This document shows, in pieces, positions 52,696-61,033 of a DNA stretch of 64,000 nucleotides. This DNA comes from FW021-bin31 sp964422465. Its GTDB lineage: Bacteria; Bacteroidota; Bacteroidia; Chitinophagales; Chitinophagaceae. Below the pieces are notes generated by a model. That model was given only the letters and a program-made list of their open reading frames with translations. It had not been told where the DNA came from and ran no database searches. The position numbers and the translations under genes are program-made. Location: the NCBI GenBank assembly GCA_964422465.1, contig CAYRBD010000001.1, forward strand, positions 45,052-109,051. The letters are read 5' to 3'. Every line of letters begins with the position of its first letter. The first letter of the stretch is position 1.

Positions 52696-53235
52696 TTACT
52701 CTAATTCTGCTACAGTCTCCCGTACTCGTCGTTTTGCTCTCATATACTGTGTTTTTGCCGTGGATAAAGAAATATTTAATTCTTTGGCAATCTCCTTATG
52801 AGAATAGCCCTCAAAGAGATACAGCGTCAACACAATGCGATAACCGTCTGGCAGGCTTTCTATGGCTTCCTTCACTTTTTCTACGGTATAACCGTACTTT
52901 CTTTCATCTACAGGCTCTTCTTCTTCAAATTCGATATGATCTATTTCCACCAGAAGCGGTTTTTTCTTTTTAATATGATTCAGACATCTGTTTACTACTA
53001 TTCTTTTTATCCATGCGCCCACCGTAGCCTCTCCCCTGAAATTGCCAATATTTTTAAAGACCTGGTAGAAGGAATCCTGCAATACATCTTCCGCTTCCTG
53101 CTTGTTGTTCAACATCCGTAAACACAGGTTATACATTGCTTTGGAATAGCGCTTGTAAAGCTGACCTGCGGCTACCCGATCACCTCTTTTACAGGCAGTT
53201 ACCAGGTCATTTATTACAAGCGCTTCTTTTTCCAT
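52696..53235 (-). CDS. ECF (extracytoplasmic function) sigma factor
   Basis: 179 residues from ATG 53235; a TTG at 53256 in the same frame would add seven residues and overlap the upstream stop. Region 2 is visible at about 20-90 (MYNLCLRMLNNKQEAEDVLQDSFYQVFKNIGNFRGEA split over helices, with AWIKRIVVNRCLNHIKK) and region 4 at about 115-165 (LPDGYRIVLTLYLFEGYSHKEIAKELNISLSTAKTQ). Directs transcription of a small regulon, likely including its own operon. Downstream lie a bitopic protein and a secreted solenoid protein, upstream a secreted 141-residue protein whose stop overlaps the optional TTG start. Confidence 0.93.
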   Translation of the reverse strand: MEKEALVINDLVTACKRGDRVAAGQLYKRYSKAMYNLCLRMLNNKQEAEDVLQDSFYQVFKNIGNFRGEATVGAWIKRIVVNRCLNHIKKKKPLLVEIDHIEFEEEEPVDERKYGYTVEKVKEAIESLPDGYRIVLTLYLFEGYSHKEIAKELNISLSTAKTQYMRAKRRVRETVAELE

Positions 53236-53252
53236 CTGTTGCTGTTTTTCCC

Positions 53253-53678
53253 TCAATCTTTGGCCAGGGTACCTTTTTGTGCTTTATGTACCTGAATTTT
53301 CCCTCCGATTGCATAATCGGGCTGATAAGGAGTCATAGCCTTTTTCAAGCCTCCGTTTTTTCCTGGTTTCAAATGTGATTCTACCCAGCCATAGAACTTA
53401 GTGATGTCATCCCAACTGTTCACATCATAACTCCAGGTAACATCATGGTTATCCGAAGTTTGTGTGGTCTCCCGGATGTTAAAGTTACTAATATAGGGAC
53501 AGTTTTTCATATAAGAGATGAGGAATTCCCTGTATAATTTCCGTTGGTCATAACTGCCATTGGTTTCTTTTAGCTGTGTGGTGACTTCCAGGTTGCCTTT
53601 CCGTTGTTGGGCATGACCGGAAAAAGTAAATCCGGTAAATAATAAGACTACTATAAGCGCCTTGCTGATCGTTTTCAT
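53253..53678 (-). CDS. Small secreted protein at the head of the ECF operon
   Basis: 141 residues with a signal peptide (LIVVLLFTGFTFSGHAQ, cleavage near 23). The mature part is a short alpha/beta domain with two cysteine-free strands and aromatic residues (WSYDVNSWDDITKFYGWVESH), ending in a basic tail (PYQPDYAIGGKIQVHKAQKG). I do not recognise the family. Its stop lies 18 bases before the sigma factor ATG, so it is probably co-transcribed; a signal molecule or target role is conceivable but not shown. Confidence 0.75.
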   Translation of the reverse strand: MKTISKALIVVLLFTGFTFSGHAQQRKGNLEVTTQLKETNGSYDQRKLYREFLISYMKNCPYISNFNIRETTQTSDNHDVTWSYDVNSWDDITKFYGWVESHLKPGKNGGLKKAMTPYQPDYAIGGKIQVHKAQKGTLAKD

Positions 53679-53800
53679 ACTGATTGTTTTTTTAAATGAT
53701 AAATTTGTTTTTTGAATGATTAAAATCGGTTGTCCTCATTTGCGCGCTTGTTATAAAGACAACGTGTTTTAAAAAGGTTGCATGGGATTAATTGATAATT

Positions 53801-53870
53801 TTCAATGTTTCAATGTTCCAGAGTCCGGACCTGGAATTTAGAATTTTCGTTGCGCCTGCCAACTGCCACT
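53801..53870. repeat. Microrepeat tract between the TonB receptor and the ECF operon
   Basis: 53801-53820 has two copies of TTCAATGTT; 53856-53870 has CTGCCAACTGCCACT, the reverse of the unit seen at 3401-3449. The tract ends exactly at the stop codon of the TonB-dependent receptor gene. Confidence 0.5.
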
Positions 53871-56338
53871 CACTTCTTAATCCTGTTTTGTTCTTCTTCT
53901 ATCGCTGATTGATGATGCTTAACCGGCTTTGCATTTCCTTTATTAAACCGCCACGTAAATGTCAGACTTACCTGTTGGCTGTCCCAGTGATTATTGACTG
54001 ATACATCCAGGTTTTGATATTTAACAGATGCAGCGCCATGTTGCGTATGAAATATATCATTTACATTCAGCTTAATATCTGCTTTATCCTTCAAAAATGA
54101 TTTTTGAATACCTGCAGATAATGAATACTGCGGTCGGGATGTAAAAATGCTCCATTGCATAGAGGAATTATAATAGCCACTCAATTCTGCTTTAAAGTGA
54201 GCCGGCAGGGTGAAAGTATTCGTACTGTGAAAAGTATAAGCGGTTCTTCCGAAATCCAGATACGCTCCCAAAAATTCCCCCTGGAATACATTATGGAATA
54301 TATTTATATAGTTATTGCTCATCCACCATTTGGTTACCGGGATGGAAAGCGAAATATTGAGTCCGATATTTTGCATCCGGCTAAGGTTTTCTTCGGTCTG
54401 GTAAGTGATTCTTGCAGAATCATCCTGTTTTAAAACCTGAGACATCACATCGCTGGTATTGCTATAGCTTAATGCGGCCGTAAGCAGGCTTTTATGAGCA
54501 TAAGCCAGTTTTAGAGAATTTGTAAGCTGTGGCTGCAAAAATGGATTCCCTTCGTTATAAGTATAGGGATCAATATAATAACGGAAGGGATTTAGATCCT
54601 GGTAGTTCGGTCGGTCAATCCGGCGGCTGTAAGATACGTTCAGCGTATTGTTCTTATTTAATTTTTTGCTTAGATAAATACTGGGGAAAAGCTGAAAATA
54701 ATTTCTTTTTACGGTAGAATCATTGGTAAACTGGTGCCCTTTCGAGATCGTTTGTTCCCCTCTTAACCCTAACTGCAGCCCCCATCCTTTTTTAAATTTC
54801 TTATTAAAATTGACATAAGTTGCATTGATGTTTTCCGTATATTTAAAATGATTGGTTGCTGAATCATATAACCATTTTCTATTGTCATTATCGAAATGAA
54901 AATATTCCACATTATTATCGGAGGTTACAAAACTGGTTTTAACGCCGAATGACAGTTTGGTTTCATGCTTTAATGGAAGCGTATAATCAATTTTAACGGT
55001 TTTAATATCAATGAGGGATGGAAGACTTCCTTTGCGAATAATAGGATTGGGTGCATTTTCCAGATCCGGTAAAGGCGTTCCGTCCGGATAATAGTTGTCT
55101 GTATGATAATGAGCTAACCTGGAATTATCAAATTTTGAATAAGCCATATCTATGCTCAGTTCCTTACCGGCGCTATCAAAATGTCCCTGATAGTTCAAAT
55201 CATAAGTAAAATTAGTCCATTTACCTGCAGAAGTGTTATGTGTAAGACTTTGAGATTGCAATGAAGCATCCGGCGCTTTGAAGTTTGTGGTATTATGGCT
55301 GTCATTGCTAAATGAATTAACTGACCCGTTCATCATCAGGCCGATCGTATTTTTATCGTCCAGGTAATAATCCATTCCCGCTTTAAAATGATGAGAACTT
55401 GAAGGAGAAACCGCATAAACATATTGCTCAGATCTTGTACTCAGATTTTTACCCATTTCATCATAAAAATTACGTATGATCCGGTTGTCGTTCCACCATT
55501 TGGCATGCGTATAATTATAATTGCTATAAAAATTCATTTTCCCGTTGCGATAATTGAGATTCACGCCGCCATTTTCCCTGCCGTATTTTCCCTGTGTATA
55601 TCCGGCGGTCACACTCCCGTTAAAACCGGCTTCTTTGCTCTTTTTAGTAATAATATTGATAATGCCTGCGTTACCGGCCGCATCGTATTTGGCAGAAGGC
55701 TGCGTCATGATTTCTATAGATTTGATGCTTCCGGAACTCATATTTTTCAGCATGTTGGCCAACTGCTCTTGCGAAAGATGAGTCGGTTTCCCATCCACAT
55801 AAACAATGACACCGGTTTTCCCCTGCAGACGAATGGTGTTATTGCTATTGTCCACCGTCACACCAGGAGATTTTTGCAAAATTTCCCAGGCGCTGTTACC
55901 GGCGCTTACAATGCTGTTTGCTACATTTACTACCGTTTTATCGATTTCATGTGTAATAAAAGGTTTGCTGGCGGTAACATTCACTTCCTTCAACTGATTG
56001 GCATTGGGTTTTAGAATTAGAGGTTCTACCTTTTTGGATGAATGACTGGCACCTACCCCAAACGACAGGCTATACACTTTTGTCATCCCGATAAGCGAAG
56101 CTGCCACCCTGTATTTTCCCGAAGGCACATCAGTAAAAGTGAAAGCCCCGGAACTATCCGTTACCATTCCTTTTACCAAAGACGAATCAGCGGCTTTCAG
56201 CAGGGTAACCGTTGCATAACCTACCGCCTGATGCGTTTCATCCATCACCCTGCCGCTTACTTTATGCTGCCCAAAGGCCCGGAAAGCTGCTCCTGTTAAA
56301 AAAATAATGAACACTGTTGTAAGGCTTATTCTTTTCAT
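53870..56338 (-). CDS. TonB-dependent outer-membrane receptor of the OMP_b-brl_3 type with carboxypeptidase-D-like N-terminal domain
   Basis: 822 residues. Signal peptide (IFLTGAAFRAFGQ), a CarboxypepD_reg-like domain (VSGRVMDETHQAVGYATVTLL, residues about 27-110), a plug domain (PGVTVDNSNNTIRLQGKTGVIVYVDGKP, about 145-235) and a long beta-barrel with the closing VSLTFTWRFN strand. Imports an unknown ligand; barrel-type family 3 members are often tied to peptides or siderophores. The frame is open to 56371, but the signal peptide starts at ATG 56338 and the -7 box at 56380 fits that start. Not linked to SusD or DUF4249 genes. Confidence 0.9.
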   Translation of the reverse strand: MKRISLTTVFIIFLTGAAFRAFGQHKVSGRVMDETHQAVGYATVTLLKAADSSLVKGMVTDSSGAFTFTDVPSGKYRVAASLIGMTKVYSLSFGVGASHSSKKVEPLILKPNANQLKEVNVTASKPFITHEIDKTVVNVANSIVSAGNSAWEILQKSPGVTVDNSNNTIRLQGKTGVIVYVDGKPTHLSQEQLANMLKNMSSGSIKSIEIMTQPSAKYDAAGNAGIINIITKKSKEAGFNGSVTAGYTQGKYGRENGGVNLNYRNGKMNFYSNYNYTHAKWWNDNRIIRNFYDEMGKNLSTRSEQYVYAVSPSSSHHFKAGMDYYLDDKNTIGLMMNGSVNSFSNDSHNTTNFKAPDASLQSQSLTHNTSAGKWTNFTYDLNYQGHFDSAGKELSIDMAYSKFDNSRLAHYHTDNYYPDGTPLPDLENAPNPIIRKGSLPSLIDIKTVKIDYTLPLKHETKLSFGVKTSFVTSDNNVEYFHFDNDNRKWLYDSATNHFKYTENINATYVNFNKKFKKGWGLQLGLRGEQTISKGHQFTNDSTVKRNYFQLFPSIYLSKKLNKNNTLNVSYSRRIDRPNYQDLNPFRYYIDPYTYNEGNPFLQPQLTNSLKLAYAHKSLLTAALSYSNTSDVMSQVLKQDDSARITYQTEENLSRMQNIGLNISLSIPVTKWWMSNNYINIFHNVFQGEFLGAYLDFGRTAYTFHSTNTFTLPAHFKAELSGYYNSSMQWSIFTSRPQYSLSAGIQKSFLKDKADIKLNVNDIFHTQHGAASVKYQNLDVSVNNHWDSQQVSLTFTWRFNKGNAKPVKHHQSAIEEEQNRIKK

Positions 56339-56379
56339 AATTTTATTAATTATAAATCCTATCATTACCAACTATGGGC

Positions 56380-56387
56380 CAAATGTA
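56380..56387 (-). promoter_or_regulatory. -7 box candidate of the TonB-dependent receptor gene
   Basis: TACATTTG on the - strand, 42 bases before ATG 56338; a TTG stands 14 bases further upstream, too close for a normal -33. Rest of the 56339-56585 gap: no open frame or clear hairpin. Confidence 0.35.
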
Positions 56388-56585
56388 GGTACTTTGTATA
56401 ACAAGGTATTGTCTAAAAATTATAAATGGCGATTATTAATGATAAACGGATTAATATTATTGTGAATAAAAATAGGTACTCCTCCTAAAGACAATCCTTT
56501 TTCAAAAGGTTGCACCCTTCAGAGAAGAAATATCAAAAGAAAGACGAATAAAAACCGGAAAAGTTACACCCTGGTGAAGAAAAGA

Positions 56586-57104
56586 TTATAAATCGAAAGA
56601 GGCGCCAATCGAAAAATTGAATTGGTTGTTCAGATTATGAAAGGGTTTATTCTCGTAACTGTATTTAGCGAAAGGAAACTGAATCTCTGAAAACAAGCCG
56701 AAACCTTCTCCAAAGAAATACCGGGCTCCGAGATGCCCACCGAAATTTTTAAGGCCAAGATCAAGGCCGGGATATATATCCATATTTGAGGGCAACTGTA
56801 ATACGCCGCCCAGATTGGCATTGCACCTGGCTCTTACATCAAAACGATCGCCAAAGCCAGGTTTAACGCCTCCGATTTCGTTCACGCCCAGCAAGTACCC
56901 CATTTGAATACCGAGTGAGAAACTTCTTCCTATACCAAAATCCAGATCAGCCATAATACCACTCCCACCTTTCTGGAAATTGGCGCCAATCTGTCCTTTT
57001 ACATCGCCTTTCCCCTTGTAGGCTTTGGTACTTTGAGCGTTAGCCGCACCCCATGAAAAAATAAATAAAACAATAAAGAGCAGTTTCTTAATACCAGGGA
57101 TCAT
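56586..57104 (-). CDS. Outer-membrane beta-barrel protein (small)
   Basis: 172 residues from ATG 57104; the frame is open to 57200 but that part lies upstream of a -7 box at 57125 and inside a terminator. Signal peptide KLLFIVLFIFSWGAANAQ, then alternating strands with Gly/aromatic patterns (GARYFFGEGFGLFSEIQF) and a final phenylalanine-type residue pattern SIGASFDL typical of barrels inserted by BamA. Eight strands or so are likely. Similar in build to the next gene; function unknown. Confidence 0.78.
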   Translation of the reverse strand: MIPGIKKLLFIVLFIFSWGAANAQSTKAYKGKGDVKGQIGANFQKGGSGIMADLDFGIGRSFSLGIQMGYLLGVNEIGGVKPGFGDRFDVRARCNANLGGVLQLPSNMDIYPGLDLGLKNFGGHLGARYFFGEGFGLFSEIQFPFAKYSYENKPFHNLNNQFNFSIGASFDL

Positions 57105-57124
57105 AAGTATAGGATTTTGTCGCG

Positions 57125-57132
57125 CAAAGGTA
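57125..57132 (-). promoter_or_regulatory. -7 box candidate of the outer-membrane protein gene at 56586-57104
   Basis: TACCTTTG on the - strand, 21 bases before ATG 57104. It follows the terminator of the preceding gene and indicates separate transcription. Confidence 0.4.
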
Positions 57133-57170
57133 AGCCTTTTGGAAAACAAACAGAAAGTACCGGTCCCCGG

Positions 57171-57210
57171 TAAAATACCAACCTTGCCCAGCAGGGGCAT
57201 AAGGTTGGTA
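57171..57210 (-). terminator. Intrinsic terminator after the gene at 57219-57773
   Basis: Ten-base-pair outer stem TACCAACCTT / AAGGTTGGTA with an inner GCCC/GGGC stem, followed on the - strand by TTTTA. Ends the ScyD-like operon. Confidence 0.82.
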
Positions 57211-57218
57211 ATAGTGGA

Positions 57219-57773
57219 TTATAAGCTAAAGGTCAGACCCAGATTAAGCCATGCTATACCATAGCCCAGTTCTGCAAATCCCCCGATGTTTGGGCTGAAG
57301 AAATACCGGCCTCCTACAAAAATGGAGAAAGAAGCATCACTTCCGGAATCGTTGTACACTTCTTCTTCCCCTTCACCGTGCCATTTATCTGAAACGATGT
57401 CGTATCCCAGCATAACGCCTCCGTAAGTATCTAATTTATCTGTAGTATAAAAATGGTAATCGCCGCGTACGCCAATAATGGTATAGGAATATTTCCAGTA
57501 ATTGTGTTTATCGCCATATTTAGCACCGGTATGAGCCAGAAATCCTCCAACTCCCCAGCGCCCGTTAGCAATCCCTTTTTCATAGGATAAGCTGATGGGT
57601 GGAAAAGTGCCGGTATAGCCACTCCCGTAAAGAGTAGTGCCGATACCAACTCCCAGATTAATAATGCTGGATCCTTTTTGAAAGACTTTGGATCCCTCTG
57701 TCTGTGCCTGAGATTTTACAGCAAACAATAAGGTTGCCATTCCCAGAATCATTGTGAATGTGTACTTTTTCAT
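57219..57773 (-). CDS. Outer-membrane beta-barrel protein of the ScyD-like operon
   Basis: 184 residues with signal peptide (TFTMILGMATLLFAVKSQAQ). Mature part shows about eight amphipathic strands with glycine and aromatic residues (INLGVGIGTTLYGSGY, YGGVMLGYDIV, IGGFAELGYGIAWLNLGLTFSL) and no obvious extra domain, like small OmpA/OmpX-type barrels. Resembles the neighbouring barrel protein in build. Last gene of an operon with the small membrane protein and the ScyD-like lipoprotein; ended by a terminator. Confidence 0.8.
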   Translation of the reverse strand: MKKYTFTMILGMATLLFAVKSQAQTEGSKVFQKGSSIINLGVGIGTTLYGSGYTGTFPPISLSYEKGIANGRWGVGGFLAHTGAKYGDKHNYWKYSYTIIGVRGDYHFYTTDKLDTYGGVMLGYDIVSDKWHGEGEEEVYNDSGSDASFSIFVGGRYFFSPNIGGFAELGYGIAWLNLGLTFSL

Positions 57774-57809
57774 GAGAATTAAATTTAAAAATGATTAATA
57801 AATACTTTT

Positions 57810-58283
57810 TTAGAAACGGAATATGGCCAACAGGTAAACGAGTAATAACATAGTTAGCTCGCTGATGTGAAAGAGGGTCATGTTCCTTTTTACCTTGCCT
57901 ATTTGTACTGCGACATTTTCTCCCTTGATCAGACTGGGTACAAGCATACGAAGCCTGGCGCTGTTTGGTTTGGCTATCAGGGTTCCATTTAAGACAAGGG
58001 CTACCACTATGGCCATTTTAACAATAAACCACCACTGGCTTACCACTTCCCATCCCAGGGCGCCAAGCATTATCAGCCCACTGATAAACATAAGCAGGGT
58101 GCCTGCCTGAATTATTATCGGATACTTGGACATTAACGGCCCAAGGATATGTACATTATTGGGGGATTCCCGAACCTGTTTCCAGATGTGGCTTTCTAAT
58201 ATAAGGCCGCCAATGGAACCTCCGGATATACAGGTAATACCAATGATGTGAATAAAAAGTCCGATAGAAAATAAATGACCCAT
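57810..58283 (-). CDS. Small four-helix inner-membrane protein (DUF2269/CopD-like)
   Basis: 157 residues, four hydrophobic segments (about 5-30, 50-75, 82-100, 135-155) with FIHIIGITCISGGSIGGL at the start and SKYPIIIQAGTLLMFISGLIML in the second, a pattern seen in DUF2269 and CopD-like membrane proteins. Helix 1 carries a histidine and helix 4 another, so heme or metal binding is possible but not shown. In one operon with the ScyD-like gene (27-base gap) and the barrel gene (36-base gap). Confidence 0.75.
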   Translation of the reverse strand: MGHLFSIGLFIHIIGITCISGGSIGGLILESHIWKQVRESPNNVHILGPLMSKYPIIIQAGTLLMFISGLIMLGALGWEVVSQWWFIVKMAIVVALVLNGTLIAKPNSARLRMLVPSLIKGENVAVQIGKVKRNMTLFHISELTMLLLVYLLAIFRF

Positions 58284-58310
58284 GGCAAATTGATTTATTG
58301 AATTTTTTGC

Positions 58311-59384
58311 TTATTGATAACTAACCTTTAAAACGGAGGCATCTCCAAGAGAAGTCAGATACCAGGTGTTCTTGTTTACCTGGGTAATGCTAACCGGTTG
58401 ATTGAGTCCGTCTGCAAGCACTTCTGTTGTAGCGCCATTGACCCAAATAAGGGCGCCTGAATTAGGAGCATAGCCGGAAGCCGGATTGAAAGAGGAAGCA
58501 TATTGAACCACAAGGTGTTTGGTTCCTTTTCCGGGAGCCTGATCTACCAGCATGGTAAATCCCTTTTGATATGCAGACACTTCACCTGATGAGGAAACCT
58601 TATATACGATGGCCCTCCCGGCAAGAAAAGGGAAACCGGTTAATGTGGTAACCAGAAATTCATGTCCGTCCCACATAATTGAAGTGGGGACTGCTTGAAT
58701 AACAGGCCCTCCCATTTGCGGGGTAGGATTGGGGGAAGAAGGAATTTCTGCAAGTACGGTATAATCATTTTCCCCTTTTCGGTGTAAAATGGCATTTGCT
58801 CCGGCATCTGCAATGTAGAGATCACCCTCCGGGCCTATCGCAAGAGCATAAGGATGCGAGTCGTGTTCGGGATTATATGTTAGTGCATTTTGAGAGGCAA
58901 AAGAAGCAATGTTCTCTTGTGGAAGGGTTGTTGCTTCTATGGGATCATCCCCCGGATTGAAATGAGATACATCTGCGGTATATAGATCATCCCCTGATAA
59001 GATATACAAAGTACCTCCATCCATTAAAAGATGTACGGTACCCTGCAATTCTCCGGAATAGACATTGGCATAAGAGGATAAATGGATAACAGCATCGTAT
59101 TGTTTGCCTCCGGGCGTTATCACCACTACTTTCCCGTCATTATTATGCGTATTCCCTTTGTTGCCTACGGTATCTGTTCCTCCTTCGGATACCCAGATAT
59201 TTCCCTGATGGTCTGTGGTAATTCCCATCACCCCCGGTAAACCCGAAGCAACAGTTGTAATACTAAGCTGGGGTTTGGGTTTTGTTTCCTGTTTTTTGCA
59301 ACCTGTAAAAGCAATAAATAAGCTTAAACAGACCAATAGTAAATTAAGACTGAACACATTTAATTTTTTACCTGATTTTTTCAT
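58311..59384 (-). CDS. ScyD/ScyE-like beta-propeller lipoprotein
   Basis: 357 residues, lipobox FTGC (Cys29). The mature part is a series of beta-propeller repeats: GVMGITTDHQGNIWVSEGG, ALAIGPEGDLYIADAGANAILH, WDGHEFLVTTLTGFPFLAGRAIVYKV, LNQPVSITQVNKNTWYLTSL; these match the ScyD/ScyE family named after cyanobacterial scytonemin clusters, though no such pathway is present here. Envelope-anchored binding role likely, target unknown. First gene after promoter A at 59418-59467, so probably controlled by the nearby two-component system. Confidence 0.82.
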   Translation of the reverse strand: MKKSGKKLNVFSLNLLLVCLSLFIAFTGCKKQETKPKPQLSITTVASGLPGVMGITTDHQGNIWVSEGGTDTVGNKGNTHNNDGKVVVITPGGKQYDAVIHLSSYANVYSGELQGTVHLLMDGGTLYILSGDDLYTADVSHFNPGDDPIEATTLPQENIASFASQNALTYNPEHDSHPYALAIGPEGDLYIADAGANAILHRKGENDYTVLAEIPSSPNPTPQMGGPVIQAVPTSIMWDGHEFLVTTLTGFPFLAGRAIVYKVSSSGEVSAYQKGFTMLVDQAPGKGTKHLVVQYASSFNPASGYAPNSGALIWVNGATTEVLADGLNQPVSITQVNKNTWYLTSLGDASVLKVSYQ

Positions 59385-59417
59385 CTCTTAAATATTTAGT
59401 TGTTTGATTGTATAGAG

Positions 59418-59467
59418 CAAAATTGAGTATTTAAATAGTTCGTTACAATAGAATAAAGGTTATATTA
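59418..59467 (-). promoter_or_regulatory. Promoter A with regulator motif, upstream of the ScyD-like gene
   Basis: On the + strand the motif starts CAATAGAATAAAGGT (59446-59460) and continues TATATTA. Its CAA is the -33 TTG on the - strand; the -7 box is CAATTTTG (59418-59425), 20 bases away. The predicted transcript starts about 27 bases before the ScyD-like ATG. The motif overlaps the stop codon of the gene at 59465. Confidence 0.6.
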
Positions 59468-59995
59468 TTCGGAGTTAATTACTTTGCCTGAAAGTTTTTC
59501 TTGGGTGATTATATGTCTTTTCAGCCTGCATTTATATATCTCATTCAATCCCATACAGGAAAAGAATAAGCCGATGAATATAATTCCTGTTCTTACCCAG
59601 TTCATAGCTCTCCATTGTTTTAAGATATCTATGAATGTGGACGTATTTCCCTGGACAGGTAAACTCATCAGCATATCATTTCTGGGATAGAAATATGTAA
59701 ACGTAACCACGTCACCCAATACAGCTAATAGAAAAGCAATGAGGAGAAATAGCCTGCATTTTCCGGATGTTTTCAAAAATAGGATAACCGAAAGTAATGC
59801 TAGTAATTGGTTAATGGGAGAACATACCCTGAAAAAGTTTCCCGGGTTTACGCTGTGATAATATTGTCTGAAAACTATTATGGATTCAGGTACATTACTG
59901 ATCCAACTTGTGGTATCCACAATGGAATTGTACATATTAACGAAGGCTACACCTGCCATAAAGGCGATGGATAAGAACAAGACAACCTTTTTCAT
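59465..59995 (-). CDS. DUF1772/anthrone-oxygenase-like four-helix membrane protein
   Basis: 176 residues with four hydrophobic segments (about 3-20, 62-75, 80-100, 135-155). The stretch SPINQLLALLS and TYFYPRNDMLM followed later by QWRAMNWVRTG resembles the DUF1772 family, which includes anthrone oxygenases; conserved tryptophan and asparagine in the last loop agree. Real substrate unknown. Lies 23 bases after the CsgG-like gene, so in one operon from promoter B. Confidence 0.72.
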   Translation of the reverse strand: MKKVVLFLSIAFMAGVAFVNMYNSIVDTTSWISNVPESIIVFRQYYHSVNPGNFFRVCSPINQLLALLSVILFLKTSGKCRLFLLIAFLLAVLGDVVTFTYFYPRNDMLMSLPVQGNTSTFIDILKQWRAMNWVRTGIIFIGLFFSCMGLNEIYKCRLKRHIITQEKLSGKVINSE

Positions 59996-60018
59996 TTACT
60001 GTATTTTTTAATAAGGAT

Positions 60019-60666
60019 TTACCGGTTATATGGAAATTTTCGTGAGGCCTTATGCATAATGGAATAGATAATAGTATTCACATTGCTACCCAATCCCTGA
60101 GAAAGTACACGATGGTATTCCCACATGAGCTTTCTGCCGGCCCCATCGTAAATTTTAATCGTACAATCACCTGCATTTGTTTTTCCACCAAATCCGACAA
60201 AATAATCAACGGCTATTGCAGCGCCCGTGGACATCGGCTTAGTGGAAACTAACTTTCCCGTAATAATTCCATCTGCTCCCAGTACCTTGCATATCTGCTC
60301 CGGTTCCATTGTAGCTAAAGAATCAGGAGTAATCCCTTTACTTTTTAACAAACCATTGGTTCTGCCTACATCCTGAAAACTGACAGAATATTTCCTATGT
60401 TGATTTTTCTTTAGGAGGAAAGTTTCGATGGCGTTTTGTGCGGTATATCCTTCCTCCGTTTCTTTTTCCTTAAGGGTCTTTTTTGTTATATTTGCTGTAT
60501 CCTTTGGTCGTAGTTTAAGGGATACTTGAAAGGGCAGAATAGCAATCGTTTTTTCGTTTTTGGCTATAGATTTAAAATCCGGATTGGTATAACGAGATTG
60601 ACAAAATCCGGTTACTGAGAACAATGTACTGATGATAATGGGAAATAATAAATGATGTGTTTGCAT
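60019..60666 (-). CDS. CsgG/GNA1162-like secreted protein
   Basis: 215 residues, signal peptide (ISTLFSVTGFCQ, no lipobox). The mature part begins KTIAILPFQV and continues with an NAIETFLLKKNQ helix and ICKVLGADGIITGKLV, the arrangement typical of CsgG-like and GNA1162/DUF799-type proteins that form or assist secretion channels. CsgG itself exports curli; no curli subunits are visible here, and the absence of a lipid anchor makes a CsgG pore doubtful. Starts 54 bases after promoter B. Function open. Confidence 0.72.
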   Translation of the reverse strand: MQTHHLLFPIIISTLFSVTGFCQSRYTNPDFKSIAKNEKTIAILPFQVSLKLRPKDTANITKKTLKEKETEEGYTAQNAIETFLLKKNQHRKYSVSFQDVGRTNGLLKSKGITPDSLATMEPEQICKVLGADGIITGKLVSTKPMSTGAAIAVDYFVGFGGKTNAGDCTIKIYDGAGRKLMWEYHRVLSQGLGSNVNTIIYSIMHKASRKFPYNR

Positions 60667-60719
60667 AATTAGGATTTTTTAAATGAATAATAAGACTATC
60701 CTCTATTGCTTTGTTGATA

Positions 60720-60769
60720 CAAATTTAAAGGAGTGAAGAGGGCCTTGCAATAGAACAAAAGTTAGATAC
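60720..60769 (-). promoter_or_regulatory. Promoter B with regulator motif, upstream of the CsgG-like gene
   Basis: Motif CAATAGAACAAAAGT (60748-60762), then TAGATAC, read on the + strand. Its CAA is the -33 TTG on the - strand; 20 bases further lies the -7 box TAAATTTG (60720-60727), a perfect TAnnTTTG match. The predicted start is about 47 bases before the CsgG-like ATG. Confidence 0.72.
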
Positions 60770-60803
60770 TCAGATTTTCTGGTTGTTTTGATTTCGTGGT
60801 TAT

Positions 60804-60925
60804 CGAGCCTGCCTGACAGCAGGTATATTCGGGATACTCTCCGATCTCTTGGTGGCTGAGCTTGCTGAAGCCACTGATAATCGATTCGAATTACAGTCGT
60901 TTCGACAAGCTCAACGATCGCACCT
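60804..60925. repeat. Cluster of REP-like palindromes
   Basis: At least three imperfect palindromes lie in a row: CCTGC-N6-GCAGG (60808-60823), GTGGCT-N11-AGCCAC (60852-60874) and CGTT-N11-AACG around TCGACAAGCTCA (60898-60916). The GAGCTTG..AAGC and TCGACAAGCTCA cores are of a type often met in intergenic Bacteroidota sequence. They lie between promoters B and C. Confidence 0.6.
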
Positions 60926-61033
60926 CAGCAAGTTCGATGCCTTTTCTTCATAACCGGAGGTACCGGTGATGGTACTTCATTCTGCACCGGTTTTACTGTC
61001 TTTAAAAATGAATTTAAAAGTAAATGAATAACA

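Noticed and set aside
58311..59384. Part of a scytonemin-type pathway (ScyD/ScyE)
   Set aside because: Family likeness alone; no scytonemin genes are present and the propeller is a general binding fold.
60019..60666. Curli secretion channel CsgG
   Set aside because: The CsgG-like core is visible, but there is no lipobox, and no curli subunit (CsgA/B) or CsgE/F gene is nearby; called only CsgG-like.
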